A DNA stretch of 64,000 nucleotides, from contig VBIW01000037.1 of the NCBI GenBank assembly GCA_005880915.1, positions 292,239 through 356,238 on the forward strand, read 5' to 3'. Source of the DNA: Chloroflexota bacterium. GTDB lineage: Bacteria > Chloroflexota > Dormibacteria > Dormibacterales > Dormibacteraceae. A program made the position numbers and the translations under genes. The first letter of the stretch is position 1. Every line of letters starts with the position of its first letter. The notes below the pieces were generated by a model that saw only the letters and a list, made by a program, of their open reading frames with translations, ran no database searches and had not been told where the DNA came from. Shown in pieces: positions 1 to 8,561 of this stretch.

Positions 1-373
1 CCAGCGGCATTCGCGTCACGTATCGCTGCACCAGCAGGAGCCCGATCCCTGCGGCGACGGCGTCGGCCACGGTCCAGGCCGGTACCTGCCATGTGCCGGG
101 AAGGAGCGAAAACGGCGCGGCGAGCATCGCGGCGGCAGGCGGGCGGATGAGGCCGGTCACCGGCACGAGCCCAGTCTCGGCGAGGTGCTTGGCGGTGTCG
201 GCGTAGATGGCCACGGGGTCGGTGAGCCAGCGGTGGCCGGCCTCGATGACCGAGGCGGCGTCCGGGCGGTAGCTGGTCAGCAGGTTGCCGACGACATCGC
301 GCACGAGGAAGACCGACGCGACCAGCCACCACAACAGCGGGCGCACAGCCACTTGTCGGAGCGGTAGCGCCAC
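1..373 (-). CDS. GT87/DUF2029-like membrane protein, N-terminal part
   Basis: The N-terminal 124 codons of a leftward gene that runs off the left edge. It begins with a hydrophobic segment (residues about 5-25) and continues with a segment resembling the first periplasmic loop of the other two GT87-like proteins in this window (SYRPDAASV, then a second hydrophobic helix near residues 95-115). Family members are polyprenol-phosphate-dependent membrane glycosyltransferases. The GTG at 373 is chosen because a TACCAT hexamer (complement of 380-385) ends 6 nt before it, the leaderless pattern seen across the window; a TTG/GTG at 400/397 is the alternative. Acceptor and sugar are unknown. Confidence 0.6.
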   Translation of the reverse strand, partial: MALPLRQVAVRPLLWWLVASVFLVRDVVGNLLTSYRPDAASVIEAGHRWLTDPVAIYADTAKHLAETGLVPVTGLIRPPAAAMLAAPFSLLPGTWQVPAWTVADAVAAGIGLLLVQRYVTRMPL

Positions 374-387
374 GCGCGCATGGTAGG

Positions 388-951
388 GTGCCGCCACCAA
401 CTCCTATGAAGTGGCTTGACTACAGACTTCAGTGGGAGCGAACGCGCCGGGTCCTGCCCTACGTCGAAAAGGGCGCCAGCATCCTGGACATCGCCTGCGC
501 GGACGGTGCGCTGTTCCGAGTCCTAGATGAACGGCTGAGCCGTGGGGTCGGCATCGACATGGATCCGGTGCCCACGAGCACTGACAGGTACAGCTACGTC
601 CAGGGTTCGTTTCCGAGCGCGATGCCTCCGGGCGAGCCGTTTGACGTGGTCGCCGCTCTCGCGGTGGTCGAGCACATCCCGGACCAGGACCAATCCGCCT
701 TTGCCGCGGGCTGTGCGGCCCAGCTTCGCAGCGGCGGACGCCTGGTCGTGACGGTACCCTCGCGAACGGTCGATGACCTGCTGCGCGTGATGAAGGCGAT
801 CCGTCTGCTCGACGGCATGCGCGACGAGCAGCACCATCGGTTCGACCCGCGCCATGCAATCGCGATGTTCGAAAACGCTGGACTGGTCCTCGAGCGGCAT
901 TCCACCTTCGAGCTGGGCCTCAATCACCTCCTGGTATTTCGCAAACCGTGA
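388..951 (+). CDS. class I SAM-dependent methyltransferase
   Basis: A 187-residue protein of the Methyltransf_11/25 type. Motif I is ILDIACADG (residues 32-40), followed by the acidic end of strand 2 (GVGIDMDP) and motif IV with VVEHIP, as in small-molecule methyltransferases. It is soluble, with no signal peptide. The downstream GT87-like gene overlaps its stop by 4 nt (GTGA), so the two are translationally coupled; a lipid-linked sugar or glycan substrate is possible but is only inferred from that context. The start may instead be the ATG at 406, since the first six residues (MPPPTP) look poorly conserved. Confidence 0.8.
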   Translation: MPPPTPMKWLDYRLQWERTRRVLPYVEKGASILDIACADGALFRVLDERLSRGVGIDMDPVPTSTDRYSYVQGSFPSAMPPGEPFDVVAALAVVEHIPDQDQSAFAAGCAAQLRSGGRLVVTVPSRTVDDLLRVMKAIRLLDGMRDEQHHRFDPRHAIAMFENAGLVLERHSTFELGLNHLLVFRKP

Positions 952-2321
952 CGGTTAAGCCGAGGGCACCCTCGCCCCTCAGGGGAGCAGTCAGTAAGCG
1001 CGCGCTATCGCGCGTCCTGGCCGCGCTTGGCGCGCGGGGATCAGGGGACAGGGGCACGCGACGCGTGACCCTGGGCCCAAAGGCCCTGGACCACCGCGCT
1101 TTTCGCAGCCTGCTTCTGCTCTTGGCCGGGGTGCCGATCGGTCTTCTCTACCTCTGGCAGGCCCTGATCCAGCCGCTGGCGTTTGGCGCCTACCTCGGGG
1201 ACTTTCAGGAGAGCTACCTCCGCGCCGCACGGCGGCTGGCTAACGGCAACGATCCATATGACCTGTGCCGGATGTACGGCTGCTTCGAGCCGACGGGCCC
1301 TCAGTACGTCATGCCGCCACCGCTGGCCTGGTTCCTCCAACCGCTGATCAACGTGGACAGCCACACGATCACCGTCGCGACGATCCTGGTCCTCAACGCA
1401 TCCCTCTTCGGCTTTCTGTTCTGCGCGCTGCGCGCTCTGAAGGTTCACGACTGGCAGCTCGGCGTCCTCCTCGTGATCGTCGCGATCAGCTTTGAGCCTG
1501 TCATCGGCAACATCGACGAAGGCCAGATCAACCTCGTGCTCCTCGCGCTGTCCGGCGCGTGGCTGTGGAGCTGGGCGGGCGACGGTTGGTGGGGAGGTAT
1601 CGCGATGGGTGCCGCCGTCGCCCTGAAGATGATCCAGGCGCCAGTCGGGCTTCTCATCCTGTGGGCCAGGCGCTGGTCGATGCTGGCGGCGGCGAGCGTC
1701 GCCGGCCTGGGCTTGCTTCTCCTGGCGGCTCCCCAATACCTCCTCGAGTACCTGACATCGGTCTTGCCTTCGATCAGCGGCGGCACCGGCCTGTACGAGA
1801 ACCACTCGCCCGGCGGGACGATCACCCGGCTATTCGAACCGGAGACCTTTCTCGGTGTCGTACATGGGAGTCCTCCGGCCGCGCGGGTGATCACGCTTTT
1901 GATTTCGGTCGCAGCGCTGGTCGTCACGTTCGTCGTCCTGCGCTCCCCGGCCGCCGACAGGAGCGGGCGCTTGCTCGAGGCTGCTGCCGTCGTGGCGGTG
2001 ACGCCGATTGTCACGAGCTATTCGTGGGGCACCCACCTCGTGCTCTTGCTCATCCCGATTGTGGTCCTGGTCGCGTTGGGGGTGCGGCGGCGCGACTGGA
2101 CGGTGCTGGCACTCGTCATGGCGGGCTATCTCCTTCTCGGTGTGGGCCACAATCGGATGCAGACGCTGCTCGTGACGGGCTACTCCAACCTGCTGGTGCT
2201 GCGTCTGATGGCCGAGCTGGGGACGGTGGGAATCCTTGCGATCTGGATCGCCGCCCTCCTGGCCGTCCGCCACGAACGATCAAGTGGGACAATCACGTTT
2301 TCGACACCGGGGTCTCGCTGA
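948..2321 (+). CDS. GT87/DUF2029-like polytopic membrane glycosyltransferase
   Basis: A 457-residue protein with about ten hydrophobic helices. The first is near residues 53-73, followed by a large outside loop with GNDPYDLC and a proline-rich PPLAW segment. This is the usual architecture of GT87 mannosyltransferase-like proteins, which use polyprenyl-phosphate sugars on the outer face of the membrane. The GTG start overlaps the methyltransferase stop, and the last codons are followed by the metal-dependent hydrolase gene only 14 nt later. Two further GT87-like genes lie in the window (left edge and 10740-11855). The sugar and acceptor cannot be read from sequence. Confidence 0.7.
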   Translation: MTVKPRAPSPLRGAVSKRALSRVLAALGARGSGDRGTRRVTLGPKALDHRAFRSLLLLLAGVPIGLLYLWQALIQPLAFGAYLGDFQESYLRAARRLANGNDPYDLCRMYGCFEPTGPQYVMPPPLAWFLQPLINVDSHTITVATILVLNASLFGFLFCALRALKVHDWQLGVLLVIVAISFEPVIGNIDEGQINLVLLALSGAWLWSWAGDGWWGGIAMGAAVALKMIQAPVGLLILWARRWSMLAAASVAGLGLLLLAAPQYLLEYLTSVLPSISGGTGLYENHSPGGTITRLFEPETFLGVVHGSPPAARVITLLISVAALVVTFVVLRSPAADRSGRLLEAAAVVAVTPIVTSYSWGTHLVLLLIPIVVLVALGVRRRDWTVLALVMAGYLLLGVGHNRMQTLLVTGYSNLLVLRLMAELGTVGILAIWIAALLAVRHERSSGTITFSTPGSR

Positions 2322-2335
2322 AAGGGGTAGTTCGC

Positions 2336-3049
2336 ATGGCGCTCAACGCTGAGGTCAGCTTCACCTGGCTCGGTCACGGCACGTGGAAGGTTCGCAGCGC
2401 GAGGGGCAAGGACGTCCTAATTGACGCGTGGGTCATGAACAACCCGGCGACGCCTGACACTCTCAAGACGATCGACAAGTGCGACCTGATGCTGATCACG
2501 CACGGCCACTTCGACCACATCCATGACGCGTTGGAGATCGCGCGCCGCACCAAGCCCGTGATCGTGACCAACCACGAGATCGGAGTCTGGCTCGGGTCGA
2601 AGCAGGGCATCGACGGCGAAAAGATCGTCGCCGGCAACCAGGGAGGCACGATCGACGTCGACGGGATCAAAGTCACCCTGGTCCAGGCGGTCCACTCGTG
2701 TGGCATCACCGAGGAGGGCGGGATCGTCTACGGCGGCGATGCCCAGGGCCTGGTCATCGAGTTCGAGAACGGCTTCACGATCTACTTTGCAGGCGACACC
2801 GACGTCTTCGGCGACATGGCGCTGATCGCCGAGCTGAGCAAGTTCGACGTCGCGTTCCTGCCCATCGGCGGCTTCTACACCATGGGTCCGCAGCGGGCTG
2901 CCAAAGCGGTCTCGCTGCTTGGCGTTAAAACAGTGGTGCCGATGCACTTTGGCACCTTCCCGATCCTGGCCGGGCGTCCGAGCCAGCTTCAGGAGCTCGT
3001 GGGCAACCAGGTGAAGGTCCTCGACATCAAGCCGGGAGATACCGTCTAG
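2336..3049 (+). CDS. UPF0173 metal-dependent hydrolase (metallo-beta-lactamase fold)
   Basis: A 237-residue member of the UPF0173/YtkL family of MBL-fold hydrolases. The metal-binding motif THGHFDH is at residues 55-61, followed by AVHSCG, FAGDTDVFGDM and PMHFGTFP, which supply the remaining metal ligands in the expected order. Length matches the family (about 225-240). The ATG at 2336 follows a purine-rich AAAGGGG about 8 nt upstream, one of the few clear ribosome-binding sites here, as expected for an internal operon gene. The natural substrate of the family is unknown. The long upstream open frame in the same phase lies inside the preceding gene and is not used. Confidence 0.9.
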   Translation: MALNAEVSFTWLGHGTWKVRSARGKDVLIDAWVMNNPATPDTLKTIDKCDLMLITHGHFDHIHDALEIARRTKPVIVTNHEIGVWLGSKQGIDGEKIVAGNQGGTIDVDGIKVTLVQAVHSCGITEEGGIVYGGDAQGLVIEFENGFTIYFAGDTDVFGDMALIAELSKFDVAFLPIGGFYTMGPQRAAKAVSLLGVKTVVPMHFGTFPILAGRPSQLQELVGNQVKVLDIKPGDTV

Positions 3050-3088
3050 CCGGCCTAATTCGAGGCTGGAGCGACTAATCTCGCGGGC

Positions 3089-4378
3089 GTGAGAGACGTC
3101 ATCGGCGCGTCAGCCGGCTGGCTGGCGCGGGCGATCCGGTCCAAGCAGGTCTCCTCCTTAGAGGTCGTGCGGGCGCACCTGGACCACATCCACACCGTCA
3201 ATCCGCGGCTGAACGCCGTGGTTTTCGCCACCGCGGAGAGCGCGATCAAAGAAGCTCGGACGGCCGACCGCCACAACAAGCGAAAAAACGCGCTGGGCCC
3301 CCTTCATGGAGTGCCCTTCACCGCCAAAGACATCTTCAACACCGCCGGCCTGCCGACGACGGCCGGCCTGCGCATGCTCCGGACCAACGTCCCTGATCAC
3401 GACGCGACAGTGGTTGCGCGAATGCGGCGCGCGGGTGCCATCCTCATCGGCAAGACCAACTGCCCGCCAGGCGGAGTCGGAAGCGACAGCTGGAACCCGC
3501 TCCACGGCGGCACCAGGAATCCTTACGACATCAATCGCTCCCCTGGGGGGAGCAGCAGCGGGGAAGCGGCCATCATCGCGGCCGGGGGTTCTCCTCTGGG
3601 GATCGGGAGCGACTCGGGCGGCAGCATCCGCATGCCGGCCAGCTACTGCGGAATCGCCGCCTTGAAACCGACCGCGGGCATGGTGCCGGTGACCGGCGCT
3701 TATGGGCTTCCCGGAGGGATCAGCGATCCGCGGAGCCAGGTCGGGCCGATGGCGAGGTACGTTTCCGACCTCGTGCTCACGCTGCCGGTGCTGATTGGGC
3801 CGGATGGCGTCGATTCAGGCGTCGTTCCGGTGCCGCTCCCCAAGCGGACGGCGCAGCTGCCCGGCCTGAAGGTGGCCTGGTATGCCGACGACGGCCTGAT
3901 GAAGCCGACCCCGTCCGTCGCCGCGGCTGTTCGAGCGGCCGCGAAGGCCCTTAGCGCGGCCGGTTGCATCGTGACCGAGGAACGCATGCCCGGGCTGACG
4001 GAAGCGGAGCAGGTCACGCTGGGCTACTGGGGCCGCAAGCACATGAGCCATGACCGCCTTTACCGACGCTGGGACGCGTTCCGGAGCTCGGTGCTCAAGT
4101 TCATGTCCAACTTTGACCTCGTTCTGAGCCCGGTCGCGCCCGACGTCGCGCCGTTGTACCGGGCGAGATCCACACCCGATCACCAGTACACCTACACCAT
4201 CCCGTATAGCCTCTCGGGCAACCCGTGCGTGGTGGTCCGGGCGGGCACCTCGCCCGAAAACATGCCCATCGGAGTTCAGGTCGTGGCCCGCAACTGGAAC
4301 GACCTGGTGGCCCTGCGCGCGGCGCGCGCGATCGAAAGAGCGTTGGGAGGTTGGCGGCCTGCTAGCGTGATCGGGTGA
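3089..4378 (+). CDS. amidase signature family hydrolase
   Basis: A 429-residue amidase-signature enzyme. The Ser-cisSer-Lys triad is visible: Lys80 in PFTAKD, the cis-Ser near residue 155 in GGSSSGE, and the nucleophile Ser179 in DSGGSIRMP. Length fits stand-alone amidases. It is not an obvious GatA, because no gatB/gatC partner is near and the C-terminal region is short. Substrates of the family range from aryl amides to allophanate. A TAATCT hexamer (3076-3081) ends 7 nt before the GTG start, indicating a leaderless mRNA. The next gene overlaps its stop (GTGA). Confidence 0.88.
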   Translation: MRDVIGASAGWLARAIRSKQVSSLEVVRAHLDHIHTVNPRLNAVVFATAESAIKEARTADRHNKRKNALGPLHGVPFTAKDIFNTAGLPTTAGLRMLRTNVPDHDATVVARMRRAGAILIGKTNCPPGGVGSDSWNPLHGGTRNPYDINRSPGGSSSGEAAIIAAGGSPLGIGSDSGGSIRMPASYCGIAALKPTAGMVPVTGAYGLPGGISDPRSQVGPMARYVSDLVLTLPVLIGPDGVDSGVVPVPLPKRTAQLPGLKVAWYADDGLMKPTPSVAAAVRAAAKALSAAGCIVTEERMPGLTEAEQVTLGYWGRKHMSHDRLYRRWDAFRSSVLKFMSNFDLVLSPVAPDVAPLYRARSTPDHQYTYTIPYSLSGNPCVVVRAGTSPENMPIGVQVVARNWNDLVALRAARAIERALGGWRPASVIG

Positions 4379-6357
4379 AGTTCCGCTACTCGCGGTGGGA
4401 TGGAACCCAGAAGCTTGATGAGCTCGATGCCGGGGACGTCCTCGACGCGCTGAGCGACGACCTGATGAATTACGGCGACCTGAACGCCGCGTTGCAGAGG
4501 TTCCTTCGCTGGGGTTCGCCCAACATGCCGGGTCTCGAGCAGCTGCTGAAGCAGCTTCGCGAAGCACGCGAGCGCGAGCTGGGCCGCTACAACCTCGACT
4601 CGACTGTTGAGGAGCTGCGGCAGAAGGTGCAGGACGTGATCGACACCGAGCGAAGCGGGATCGATCGCCGGTTGAAGGAGGCGACGCCCGAGGGTCGATC
4701 GCTGCTAGACCGCATCGCGCGCCAGCGGACCGACCAGCTCGATCGCCTGCCGGACGACCTGGGCGGGCGGGTCAAGGGCCTTCGAAACTATGAGTTCGTC
4801 GACGACGCGGCGCGCCAGAAGTTCGAAGAGCTGATGCAGCAGCTGCAAAAGCAGGTCCTCGACCAGACGTTCCAGGGCATCAAGGGATCTTTGGAGCAGA
4901 TGCAGGGCCAGGACCTCTCGCGCGTGCGCGACATGGTGCGCGAGCTGAACAAGATGCTCGAGCAGCGGATGGAGGGCCGCACGCCCGACTTCAACGGATT
5001 CATGCAGAAGTTCGGCGACATGTTTCCGCCCGGAATCAACAGCCTCGACGAGCTGATGGAGCACCTGCAGAGGCAGATGGCGCAGATGCAATCGCTGCTC
5101 CAGAGCCTGAGCCCGGAAGCGCGCGAAGAGCTGCGTCAGATGATGGACGCGCTGCTCCAGGACGACTCGCTGCGGCTCGAGCTGGCGCGCCTGGGCGGCT
5201 TCATGCAGGCGATGATGCCGCCGTCCGAGCTGACCGAGCGCTACCCGTTCTTCGGCGAAGATCCGCTGTCGATGGGTGAGGCGATGGGGCTGATGGAGCG
5301 ACTACAGCAGATGGACCGCCTCGAGTCTCAGCTGGAGCGCGGCAGCTTCCGCCCCGACGACGTCGACCGCTCGCTGGCTCAAGAGCTGCTCGGTCCGGAG
5401 GCGAGGCAGGCGCTCGACCAGCTGCGCCAGGTCACCGACGTGCTCGAGAAGGCCGGGTATGTCGAGCGCAAGGGACGGCGCATGGAGCTCACGCCGCGCG
5501 GCATGCGTCGCATCGGCCAATCCGCCCTTCGCGACATCTTTGACCAGCTGAAGAAGACCCGCATGGGCCAGCACCAGCTGTGGCGAGGCGGGACGGGAAC
5601 TGACGCGTCAGATGACTTGAAGGATTACGAATACGGCGATCCATTCCTTCTCGACATGAAGGAGACGCTCTTCAATGCGATCGTGCGCGAGGGCCCGAAG
5701 GTCCCGGTCAAGATGACCGGCCGCGACTTCGTCGTCCACCGCACGGAGCACATGTCGCAGGCATCGACCGTGTTGATGATCGACATGAGCCGGTCGATGT
5801 TCCTTCGTGGGTGCTTCCTCGCCGCCAAGAAGGTGGCGATCGCGCTCGACTCGCTGATCCGCAGCCAGTACCCACGGGACTCGCTGTATGTGGTCGGCTT
5901 CTCCAACTACGCCGTGGAGCTGAAACCGCAGACGCTGCCGCAGCTCGCGCTCAACGACTACGTCTACGGCACCAACATGCAGCACGGCTTCCAGCTCGCT
6001 CGATCGCTGCTCGCCAAGCACCGGGGTAACCGTCAGGTGATCATGATCACGGATGGCGAGCCAACCGCGCACCTGCGGGAGGACGGCCGCGCCGAGTTCG
6101 CGTATCCGCCAACCTACAACACGATTCAGCAGACGTTGAGCGAGGTCAAGCGGTGCACCCGCGACCGCATTGTGATCAACACGTTCATGCTCGAGCGCGG
6201 ACCCTATCTGACCGAGTTCATCAACCAGATGACGCGGATCAACAAGGGGCGGGCGTTCTTCGTCTCGCCGGACCGGCTGGGTGAGTACGTCCTGGTCGAC
6301 TACGTGAGCGGCAAGCAGCGACGCCGGGCCAGCACCCGCCGCGCGCGCATCGCGTAG
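4375..6357 (+). CDS. large VWA-domain protein (COG4867-like)
   Basis: A 660-residue cytosolic protein. Residues 1-400 are strongly charged and helical, rich in Gln, Leu and Glu repeats that look like coiled coil. Residues about 460-640 form a von Willebrand A domain with an intact MIDAS motif, D470-x-S472-x-S474 (DMSRS), and a later TDGEPT loop. The C-terminus is Arg-rich. Proteins of this design usually work with a MoxR-type AAA+ ATPase as a metal-inserting or remodelling pair, but none is in the window. The GTG start overlaps the amidase stop, yet a TAGCGT hexamer (4363-4368) 6 nt upstream could also give it a leaderless transcript. Confidence 0.82.
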   Translation: MKFRYSRWDGTQKLDELDAGDVLDALSDDLMNYGDLNAALQRFLRWGSPNMPGLEQLLKQLREARERELGRYNLDSTVEELRQKVQDVIDTERSGIDRRLKEATPEGRSLLDRIARQRTDQLDRLPDDLGGRVKGLRNYEFVDDAARQKFEELMQQLQKQVLDQTFQGIKGSLEQMQGQDLSRVRDMVRELNKMLEQRMEGRTPDFNGFMQKFGDMFPPGINSLDELMEHLQRQMAQMQSLLQSLSPEAREELRQMMDALLQDDSLRLELARLGGFMQAMMPPSELTERYPFFGEDPLSMGEAMGLMERLQQMDRLESQLERGSFRPDDVDRSLAQELLGPEARQALDQLRQVTDVLEKAGYVERKGRRMELTPRGMRRIGQSALRDIFDQLKKTRMGQHQLWRGGTGTDASDDLKDYEYGDPFLLDMKETLFNAIVREGPKVPVKMTGRDFVVHRTEHMSQASTVLMIDMSRSMFLRGCFLAAKKVAIALDSLIRSQYPRDSLYVVGFSNYAVELKPQTLPQLALNDYVYGTNMQHGFQLARSLLAKHRGNRQVIMITDGEPTAHLREDGRAEFAYPPTYNTIQQTLSEVKRCTRDRIVINTFMLERGPYLTEFINQMTRINKGRAFFVSPDRLGEYVLVDYVSGKQRRRASTRRARIA

Positions 6358-6392
6358 AGCTTGCGGCAGCCTCGTTCCTTATCCTGAAGCCA

Positions 6393-7934
6393 ATGGCCAC
6401 GAAGAGCGAGGTCGCGGTCGGACGGCGAAACCTGAGCCCGGCCGCACTCTATGAGCACGCGATCCGGCGCGATGAGGCGGCGATCGTCTCCACCGGCGCC
6501 CTGACCGCCGAGACCGGCAAGCACACTGGCCGGTCGCCTCAGGACAAGTTCTTCGTCAAGGAGCCGACCAGCCAGGACGCCATCTGGTGGCATCCCGGCA
6601 ACAAGCCCATCGCCAGCGAGAAGTTCGACGGCGTCCTGCAAAAGATGCAGGAGTTCGTCGACACCCACGAGGTCTACACGCAGGACGTCTTCGCCTGCGC
6701 CGACCCACGCTACAGGCTTCGGGTCAGGGTGATCACCGAGCTCGCGTGGCATAGCCTTTTCGCCCGCAACCTGTTCATCAGGCCCAACGCGGATGAGCTG
6801 ATGAGCTTCGAACCGGACTTCACCGTCATGGCCCTGCCCTCGATGAAGGCCGACCCGGCGCGCGATGGCACCCGCAGCGAGACGTTCATCCTGGTGAACC
6901 TCGGACGGCGCATGATCCTCATCGGCGGAACCGGCTACGCAGGGGAGATCAAGAAGTCGATTTTCACGGCGCTCAACTATCTGCTTCCGGCCCAGAACGT
7001 GTTCCCGATGCACTGCTCCGCCAACACCAACCAGGACGGATCTGACGTTGCGCTGTTTTTCGGACTGAGCGGCACTGGGAAAACCACTCTCTCGGCCGAC
7101 CCTTCGCGCCGCCTGATCGGCGACGACGAACATGGATGGAGCGACCGCGGGGTGTTCAACTTCGAAGGTGGGTGCTATGCCAAAACGATTCGCATCCACA
7201 AGGAGTCGGAGCCGGAGATCTACGCGGCGACGGAGAGCTTCGGAACAATCCTGGAAAACGTCGTCTATGACCCACGCACGCGGGTTCCCGACTACGACTC
7301 CGACGAGAAGACTGAGAACACGCGGGCTGCCTACCCTGTCGATCTCATCCCCAACGCCGTGCTGACCGGGTCCGGCAGCCACCCACACAACGTGATGTTC
7401 CTTTCGGCCGATGCCTACGGCGTGCTGCCACCGGTGGCACGGCTCGAAGAGGACCAGATCCGCCACTACTTCCTGAGTGGCTACACGGCCAAGGTGGCGG
7501 GTACGGAACGGGGCGTCACCGAGCCCGAGCCGATCTTCAGCACATGCTTTGCGGCGCCATTCCTGGTCCTGCCGCCAGATCGCTACGCCGACATGCTGAT
7601 CGAGCGGGTGAAGAAGCATCACGCCGACGTGTGGATGCTGAACACGGGTTGGGTTGGCGGGTCCTACGGTGTCGGTGAGCGGATGTCGATTGCGCACACG
7701 CGGGCGATCGTGCGGGCGGTCCTGGATGGCGAGCTGCGCGGAGTTTCGACACATGTCGATCCCGTCTTCGGGCTTCACATACCGAACCGTGTTCCCGGCG
7801 TGCCGCGTGAGGTGCTCGACATCCGCGACAGCTGGCCGGACCCGGATGACTACGACCGTCAGGCCGCTCGCTTGCGCGAGATGTTCGACAAGAACATCCA
7901 CAGCATCGGCAAGGGCGCGTCAGCCGCCGGATAG
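6393..7934 (+). CDS. pckA: phosphoenolpyruvate carboxykinase (ATP)
   Basis: A 513-residue ATP-dependent PEP carboxykinase, which converts oxaloacetate and ATP to PEP, CO2 and ADP at the entry to gluconeogenesis. The substrate motif GRSPQDKF is near residue 46, the kinase P-loop GLSGTGKTT is at 224-232, and the metal/substrate loop [20 protein letters not shown] follows. Length is slightly below the usual 525-540. TATCCT (6380-6385) ends 7 nt before the ATG, suggesting a leaderless mRNA. A long antisense open frame across this gene is only a codon-bias shadow. Confidence 0.97.
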   Translation: [513 protein letters not shown]

Positions 7935-8279
7935 TTGCGGGTCGCGATCGTCGGAAGCAGGCATTTCTCCGAGCCGACGCGCGTCGGGGATTACGTGAAG
8001 GGCTTGCCGCCGCGGGCGTCGATCATCACCGGCAGCGCGAGCGGTGTGGACGCCGCCGCCACGAAGGCGGCGCGGGACAAGGGCATCCCCGTCCAGGTCA
8101 TGCCGGCCTCATTCGACGAGATGGCCGACGCGGGCAAGGCGTCGGCGCGGAACCAGCGCCTGGTCGACGCGTGCGATGTGCTTGTGGCCTTCTGGGACGG
8201 CAGCTCGAAAGGCACACGGGCGACGGTCGACCGAGCCCTCGACTCAGGGAAAGAAGTGCACGTCTTCGTCGCTAAGTAA
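7935..8279 (+). CDS. SLOG/YspA-like Rossmannoid protein (DUF2493-like)
   Basis: A 114-residue protein that begins directly after the pckA stop with TTG. It has the SLOG pattern: VAIVGSRHF at the N-terminus, the nucleotide-binding loop ITGSASGVDAAA (about residues 31-42), a central ARNQRLVDACDVLVAF segment and a C-terminal GT-RA-D helix. SLOG proteins bind nucleotides or nucleotide-derived ligands; the family includes DprA/Smf, LOG and YspA-like proteins. Single-domain copies are often housekeeping and of unknown role, although some occur in defence or stress loci. Nothing around it suggests defence. Confidence 0.75.
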   Translation: MRVAIVGSRHFSEPTRVGDYVKGLPPRASIITGSASGVDAAATKAARDKGIPVQVMPASFDEMADAGKASARNQRLVDACDVLVAFWDGSSKGTRATVDRALDSGKEVHVFVAK

Positions 8280-8288
8280 GATGCCTTC

Positions 8289-8561
8289 ATGGCCGTAGCG
8301 ATCGCCGTTCGAGTTCGTCTGTTTGCCAGGCTGAGGGAGGTCGCGGGCACCGAAACCGAAGCGCTTCGGGTGCCGCCAGGTTCCACGCTTGCCGAGGTTT
8401 ACGACACTCTGTGCGGGAAGCATCCGGCCCTGCCGCATCGCGAGTCCGTGCGTTCAGCCTTGAACCAGGAGTTTGCCGACTGGAGCGCCACCGTCGCCGA
8501 AGGCGACGAGGTCGCATTCATCCCTCCGGTCAGCGGAGGTCTCCGTTGCGCTACGACATAA
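8289..8561 (+). CDS. moaD: molybdopterin synthase small subunit MoaD, with C-terminal extension
   Basis: A 90-residue beta-grasp protein matching MoaD, the sulfur carrier of molybdopterin synthase: RVRLFARLRE near the start, then LRVPPGST, and a conserved end FIPPVSGG. Normally the protein ends at the Gly-Gly, which is adenylated and thiocarboxylated. Here the frame continues six codons (LRCATT) before TAA. The extension overlaps the start of moaE, whose ribosome-binding site GGAGGT is formed by the two Gly codons. TAAGAT (8277-8282) ends 6 nt before the ATG, so the moaDE mRNA is probably leaderless. Confidence 0.88.
   Translation: MAVAIAVRVRLFARLREVAGTETEALRVPPGSTLAEVYDTLCGKHPALPHRESVRSALNQEFADWSATVAEGDEVAFIPPVSGGLRCATT

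Noticed and set aside
1559-2335. Upstream extension of the UPF0173 hydrolase frame through the GT87 gene
   Set aside because: The extension is out of frame with a well-supported membrane protein and has no family similarity; the ATG at 2336 gives the normal length and has a ribosome-binding site.
6300-7901. Long leftward open frame (533 codons) opposite pckA
   Set aside because: It is fully antisense to a clear PEP carboxykinase, has low-complexity Arg/His/Val composition and no recognisable domain; typical antisense shadow in high-GC DNA.
7935-8279. SLOG-like protein as part of a defence system
   Set aside because: Its neighbours are pckA and moaD; there are no effector, helicase or nuclease genes next to it.
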